DNA of 19,892 nt, taken from the NCBI GenBank assembly GCA_018650745.1, contig JABIFK010000877.1, positions 1 to 19,892 on the forward strand, written 5' to 3'. The position numbers and the translations under genes are program-made. The notes beneath the pieces are model-generated. The model was given only the letters and a program-made list of their open reading frames with translations, did not search any database and had not been told where the DNA came from. This document shows positions 16,442 to 19,892 of this stretch, one piece after another (the stretch's first letter is position 1; every line of letters starts with the position of its first letter). The stretch comes from Candidatus Latescibacterota bacterium (GTDB lineage: Bacteria > Latescibacterota > UBA2968).

Positions 16442-18488
16442 TTAAATATTTTTCGCTGCTAAAAAATCAGAATATTCGACAAGCGTTTCAGCCATCTGAT
16501 CCAAATCAAACGAGGAAGTTTGTTCAGCAAGTTTTTCTGCCCATTGTACCAATGGAATGTATTCGTATTTATTTCCCAACACTTTCATCTGGTTTGCATA
16601 ATCTTCAATGTCATTGATGCTCAGTGTTTGGGACAGTTCTTCCCAAACACTTTTTTGTTTTTCGAGCGCCACACCCAGTTCCGATGGTATCTCCGCTTGG
16701 ATAACAGCGACGTCCTCAGACACATCCAATTCTTCTTCAGGATACAATTTTCTAAGCGAGTCAATTAAACGAATAAGTTCCTCTTCAACGGCTTCGAGGG
16801 GCTCTTCTATGCCTAATACATCGTGAATGGCTGATTCAAGCACTTGCGCCCGTGCCTGCAACTCGGTAGCACCAAGCGTGCCCGCCACACCTTTGAGCGA
16901 GTGCGCAGTACGTTCGGCACCGGCTCGATCTGTTTCTATTTGCTCTCTTACAGTTTGAACCGTTCTGGCTTCTGAACCCGTCATAAATTGTTTCAGCAAC
17001 CGTTCATAAAATTCACGATTGCCAGCAACATTTCGCAAACCTGATTTTGTGTCAAGGCCTTCTACTGCACTAAGATCTATATCAGGCTTGGGTTCTGGTA
17101 ATGCATCCTGACGATCTGTCGATTCTACCAGTTTATATTCTTTCGCAGGAACCCATTCAATCAATGCCTTAAACAAGGCCTCTGGGTTGATGGGTTTCGC
17201 CACATGATCATTCATACCAGCCTGAATGCAACGCTCTCGATCACCTGCCATGGCATTGGCAGTCATTGCAACAATTGGAAGTGCACCAAAACGTTCGTCA
17301 CCACGAATTTCCAGTGTCGCCTGAATACCATCCATAACGGGCATCTGCATATCCATTAACACAAGGTCATACGCGTGTGCCCCCACCATCTCAACACCAA
17401 TCAAACCATTCTCTGCAATATCTACACGAAAACCTGCATCACCTAACAACTCCCTGGCAACTTGCTGATTAAGCTCATTGTCTTCAACAACCAAAATGCG
17501 AGCACCTTTAATCGACGACAAATCAAGTCCTTCAGTAACAGAACGTTCTTGTTCATCAGATAAAGCCTTACCAACCTCACCTCGAAGCGCTCGCAAAGAA
17601 GCATCGAGCAACTGAGAGGGGTTAACAGGTTTAACCAGCGTAATATCAATACCTGCCTGATGCGCCTCTTCAATCACTTCTGCACGCCCATATGCAGTCA
17701 CCATAACGGGTTTTGGCTTTGGGGAGAGATCCAGTGCATGGATACGGCGCCAGGTTTCAGTACCATCAATACCATCAGGCATACGCCAATCGATAAATAC
17801 AATATCATAAGGATCTTCTTTATCAACCTTCTGAATCAATTCAATGGCTTCTTCGCCCGATGCGACCTCGTCAATACGAAAGGTCATAGACGCAAGCATC
17901 TCAGAAATAATTTGCCGCGCCTGCGAGTTGTCATCCACAACAAGGGCCCGTCGATTTCTAAGATCCGGTTCAATATTAAATATCTTTTCTTTCACTTGCC
18001 CCACACCAAGGCGCACCGTAAACCAAAAGGTACTGCCTTTGCCCTTTTCGCTTTCAACACCGACCTTGCCACCCATCAATTCCGCCAAATTTTTTGAAAT
18101 GGCAAGGCCTAGCCCTGTGCCTCCAAATTTACGCGTTGTAGACGTGTCTGCTTGCTGGAAAGATTGGAACAATTTACCCTGTTGCTCTTTCGTAAGACCA
18201 ATACCCGTATCCTGCACTTCAAAACGGACGATGAGATCATCATCTATTTCCTGTTCCTTACGAACACGAATAACGATTTGACCATCGTCTGTAAATTTGA
18301 CAGCATTGTTCGAATAGTTAATGATAATTTGACCCATTCGAAGAGGGTCGCCGCATAAATCACGCGGAAGACCCGACTCGATGTCAAAAAGCAATTCGAG
18401 ATGTTTTTCTGAGGCCTTTGTCCCAATCAGTGCTGCAACATTGTCCATCACTTCATCAAGATTAAAATCGATAGCTTCAATATCAAGT
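16442..18488 (-). pseudogene. 3' fragment of a hybrid histidine kinase interrupted by an IS
   Basis: The reading frame carries the last part of the same kinase core as its neighbours. From the GTG at 18451 it encodes 669 residues: N-box NYSNNAVKF near 44, GTGLGLAI, REC1 D221 (IDWRMPDG, differing from the DWHMPPG of the other three), REC2 D367 (LMDMQMP), Hpt H517 (TAHSLKG) and the C-terminal module (about 595-669). The open frame continues upstream as LDIEAIDFNLDEV, aligning with the LDIE-x-V/I-DF stretch just after the HisKA helices of the intact paralogues, and homology stops exactly at the IS end, inside the codon before LDIE. The sensor, TM and phospho-accepting histidine are therefore missing. 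The remnant cannot autophosphorylate alone but could still express ATPase-REC-REC-Hpt parts. GTG 18451 and ATG 18448 have no good ribosome site and are not the native start. Confidence 0.9.
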
Positions 18489-18507
18489 TGTACTGGTTCA
18501 GTGTCAA
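18479..18507 (-). promoter_or_regulatory. Candidate hybrid promoter created at the IS/kinase junction
   Basis: On the minus strand a perfect sigma-70 -35 box, TTGACA, lies at 18507-18502 inside the IS end and points outward. After exactly 17 bases comes GATATT (18484-18479), a 4/6 match to TATAAT, lying in the interrupted kinase gene. The IS boundary at 18489 falls between them. Transcription would start near 18472 and run through the kinase remnant into the intact genes downstream. Outward -35 boxes in the right end are known in IS3-family elements. Activity here is inferred. Confidence 0.5.
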
Positions 18508-18518
18508 ATGGAATATTG
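18489..18518 (+). repeat. IS right terminal inverted repeat (orfB side)
   Basis: Read inward it starts TGTACTGGTTCA and contains AAATGGA further in. It matches the other end at 20 of 30 positions, with the tip (TGT), the block TTCA and the block AAATGGA conserved. Its outward strand carries the TTGACA -35 box. Confidence 0.82.
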
Positions 18519-18533
18519 TCAGTTTAAAATAAG

Positions 18534-19490
18534 CTATAAATTGGCAACCCGTTTAACTGCCCCAAATGCGACTTGTGCTCTTTTAAGTCGGGCTTGATTC
18601 AATTTACGTTTTCGGTCTTGAAAAATGATCTGCTCCTTGCCTAGCAGTTTGTTCACGGGCGCAACATACCCGATGGCCGCGTGCAGTCTGTGATGATTAT
18701 ATTCACTAACAAATTCAGTCACAACTCGTCGTGCCTCATCCAAAGTCGTCGGTGTTTTGGGGCGAATGCACTCCCGCTTCATCGATTGGTGCCACCGCTC
18801 GATTTTACCGTTAGACTGTGGATAAAAAGGCGATGTTCTCACGTGTGTCATCCCACAGTGTCTGATGAAGGACTTGAAATCAATGGCGATGAATTGGGGA
18901 CCATTATCCGATATGATACGCGGCTTGACGCCTGGGAATTTCTCTCTGCCTCGCTGGATAATGATCTCGATATCAGATTCAGTCATTCTCTCTCGGATCT
19001 CAAAATGAACAATATATCGGCTATACCCATCGAGAATAGCACACAAATAGTAGAAGGTGCCACAGATATTGATATACGACACGTCCACGTGCCAATGTTG
19101 ATGTGCTCTGGTGGGTTGGTCAAATCCTTTACCCTTCTTTGAGGCAGGCTTTGAACCGCGTTTAAGCAAATCAGCACGTTTCAACACGCGATAGACACTG
19201 CTGGGGGAAACGGCAACTTCATCGGTATCCAACATCATAAAACTCAAACGCCGATACCCCACATCTGGATGCTGAAGGTGGCTGGATATGATGGCTTCAT
19301 GTTCCCACTTTAACAACCAATACGTCTTGGGAAGAGATGCATTATGGCGATTGGGCTGACCATATCGCGCTTTCCAAGCGTAATATTTGCTCTTGGGTAA
19401 CCCTAAAAAGGTGAGAATATCACCAACTCCAAAACCCGTTTTGTTACGCCAGCAGGTTACAAAATCTATGACACTATCACGAACTGCCAT
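18534..19490 (-). CDS. IS3-family transposase OrfB, DDE catalytic subunit
   Basis: 318-residue transposase catalytic part. An N-terminal HTH_21-like region (HPDVGYRRLSFMM, then SSVYRVLKRADLL) is followed by the rve/integrase catalytic core. The acidic triad is visible: D in HWHVDVSY, D in ISDNGPQF, and E in GKIERWH exactly 35 residues after the second D, the DD(35)E spacing of the family. The downstream NHHRLHAAIGYVAPV is the usual C-terminal signature (more often NxxRPHxALG). The ATG at 19490 lacks a good ribosome site, so most product is probably made as an OrfAB fusion by -1 frameshifting from orfA; the frame is open continuously from the slippery site through this ATG. Length is normal and no disruption is seen. 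Confidence 0.93.
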   Translation of the reverse strand: MAVRDSVIDFVTCWRNKTGFGVGDILTFLGLPKSKYYAWKARYGQPNRHNASLPKTYWLLKWEHEAIISSHLQHPDVGYRRLSFMMLDTDEVAVSPSSVYRVLKRADLLKRGSKPASKKGKGFDQPTRAHQHWHVDVSYINICGTFYYLCAILDGYSRYIVHFEIRERMTESDIEIIIQRGREKFPGVKPRIISDNGPQFIAIDFKSFIRHCGMTHVRTSPFYPQSNGKIERWHQSMKRECIRPKTPTTLDEARRVVTEFVSEYNHHRLHAAIGYVAPVNKLLGKEQIIFQDRKRKLNQARLKRAQVAFGAVKRVANL

Positions 19491-19507
19491 CTCAACCCTG
19501 CGACCAC

Positions 19508-19816
19508 TCAGAACTCCCCAAGACTTTTTTTTAGCTTTACGTGTTCTTCCAACAGCTCTGCTAACACCTCATTCTTCTGAGTCAGCTTGCTCTCCAGAGC
19601 GTCGATCTTCTTGGCCTGCTGCTTCTCCACTGAACTGTGTTGGGACTCAAATGCCACTGTACCTTGCTCAAAAAAGACCTTCTGCCAATTGTAGAACATC
19701 GTCGGGTAGATGCCGTATTCATCACACAGATCTGAAACGGATACACCCTCAAGGAAATGACGACGCAGAATGGACACCTTTTCTTTTGAACTATACCGCT
19801 TACGCTTCTTAGACAT
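19508..19816 (-). CDS. IS3-family transposase OrfA, HTH subunit
   Basis: 102 residues from the ATG at 19816 (MSKKRKRYS). The N-terminal helix-turn-helix (KVSILRRHFLEGVSVSDLCDEYGIYPTMFYNWQ region) is of the HTH_Tnp_1 type that binds the IS ends. A leucine-zipper-like coiled coil (ALESKLTQKNEVLAELLEEH) follows, used in this family for OrfA/OrfAB oligomerisation. An ATG eight codons upstream (19840) is in frame, but AAGGAGGA at 19821-19828 lies between the two and is spaced for 19816, so the shorter start is preferred. The frame ends just after the A-run where -1 slippage into orfB is expected. Confidence 0.88.
   Translation of the reverse strand: MSKKRKRYSSKEKVSILRRHFLEGVSVSDLCDEYGIYPTMFYNWQKVFFEQGTVAFESQHSSVEKQQAKKIDALESKLTQKNEVLAELLEEHVKLKKSLGEF
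19524..19532 (-). other. Programmed -1 frameshift site between orfA and orfB
   Basis: The minus strand reads A8 followed by G, containing the slippery heptamer A-AAA-AAG. In orfA phase the codons are CTA AAA AAA AGT; slipping back one base gives AAG TCT TGG and an uninterrupted frame that runs into the orfB ATG at 19490. This matches how IS3-family elements make the OrfAB transposase. I did not identify a downstream stimulatory structure. Confidence 0.75.
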
Positions 19817-19820
19817 GGAC

Positions 19821-19828
19821 TCCTCCTT
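19821..19828 (-). promoter_or_regulatory. Ribosome binding site of IS orfA
   Basis: The minus strand reads AAGGAGGA, a near-perfect Shine-Dalgarno sequence four bases before the ATG at 19816. It lies within the coding sequence that the upstream ATG (19840) would define, and so decides in favour of the shorter orfA. Confidence 0.75.
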
Positions 19829-19862
19829 CGTTGAGTCCAATTTACACCTTATTCAAACTGCG

Positions 19863-19892
19863 CAAAAGTCCATTTTCTCTTGAAGCATAACA
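19863..19892 (-). repeat. IS left terminal inverted repeat (orfA side), at the window edge
   Basis: On the minus strand it starts TGTTATGCTTCA and contains AAATGGA. The first base of the repeat is the last base of the window. It pairs with 18489-18518 at 20 of 30 positions. Confidence 0.8.

Larger units (their letters stand above)
18489..19892 (-). mobile_element. IS3-family insertion sequence, complete, 1404 bp
   Basis: The element is bounded by imperfect terminal inverted repeats starting TGT (20 of the first 30 positions match) at 18489-18518 and 19863-19892. It carries orfA (HTH) and orfB (rve/DDE integrase fold) in overlapping frames linked by an A8 slippery run. It lies in a hybrid kinase gene, and homology to the paralogous kinases resumes at base 18488. 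The other flank lies beyond the window, so the target-site duplication (usually 3-5 bp in the family) cannot be read. Both open frames are intact and the element looks recently active. Confidence 0.9.

Noticed and set aside
16442..18451. Reading the GTG at 18451 as the start of a normal 669-residue response-regulator-type protein
   Set aside because: Homology to the paralogues continues upstream of that codon to the IS boundary, and no good ribosome site precedes it; the gene is a fragment.
19508..19840. Longer orfA beginning at the ATG at 19840
   Set aside because: The strong ribosome binding site at 19821-19828 lies inside that extension and is correctly spaced only for the ATG at 19816.

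Overview
The window is a run of signal-transduction genes, all on the minus strand, closed at its right end by an insertion sequence. The organism looks like a Gram-negative, proteobacterium-like bacterium: there are periplasmic sensor domains, a secreted solute-binding protein without a lipobox, BvgS-type hybrid kinases, and moderate-to-low GC by eye. I cannot name the taxon from sequence alone.

Layout, in the direction of transcription (right to left). (1) 18489-19892: a complete IS3-family element of 1404 bp with imperfect terminal repeats, orfA and orfB overlapping through a -1 slippery A-run, and a full DD(35)E triad. Its outer end coincides with the last base of the window. (2) 16442-18488: the 3' part of a hybrid histidine kinase cut by the IS just after the kinase H-box region; HATPase, two receivers, Hpt and a C-terminal module remain. 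(3) 11571-16421: a two-propeller/Y_Y_Y sensor fused to the same kinase-REC-REC-Hpt core. (4) 8107-11481: a four-helix (HBM/MCP-like) periplasmic sensor fused to the same core. (5) 7250-8053: a family-3 solute-binding protein with no transporter beside it. (6) 5153-7201: a membrane sensor (HAMP-GAF-PAS-PAS) that ends with no kinase domain. (7) 45-5138: a double-Cache/HAMP/GAF/PAS/PAS sensor on the same core. A strong Shine-Dalgarno sequence at the left edge suggests that another gene follows.

Gaps between genes are short (14 to 89 bp) and hold no convincing terminator, so the block reads as one operon. The four kinases share one phosphorelay core (HisKA, HATPase, REC1, REC2, Hpt) and an unnamed roughly 70-residue C-terminal module, while their sensors are unrelated. 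This is a multi-input array in which several stimuli could feed one phosphorelay. No DNA-binding, diguanylate cyclase or other output regulator lies in the window, so the output must be elsewhere.

The most notable observations are the kinase array with swapped sensors, the conserved post-Hpt module, the kinase-less sensor and orphan binding protein embedded in it, and the IS insertion, which places a consensus -35 box (TTGACA) 17 bp from a plausible -10 in the interrupted gene and so could re-drive the operon.
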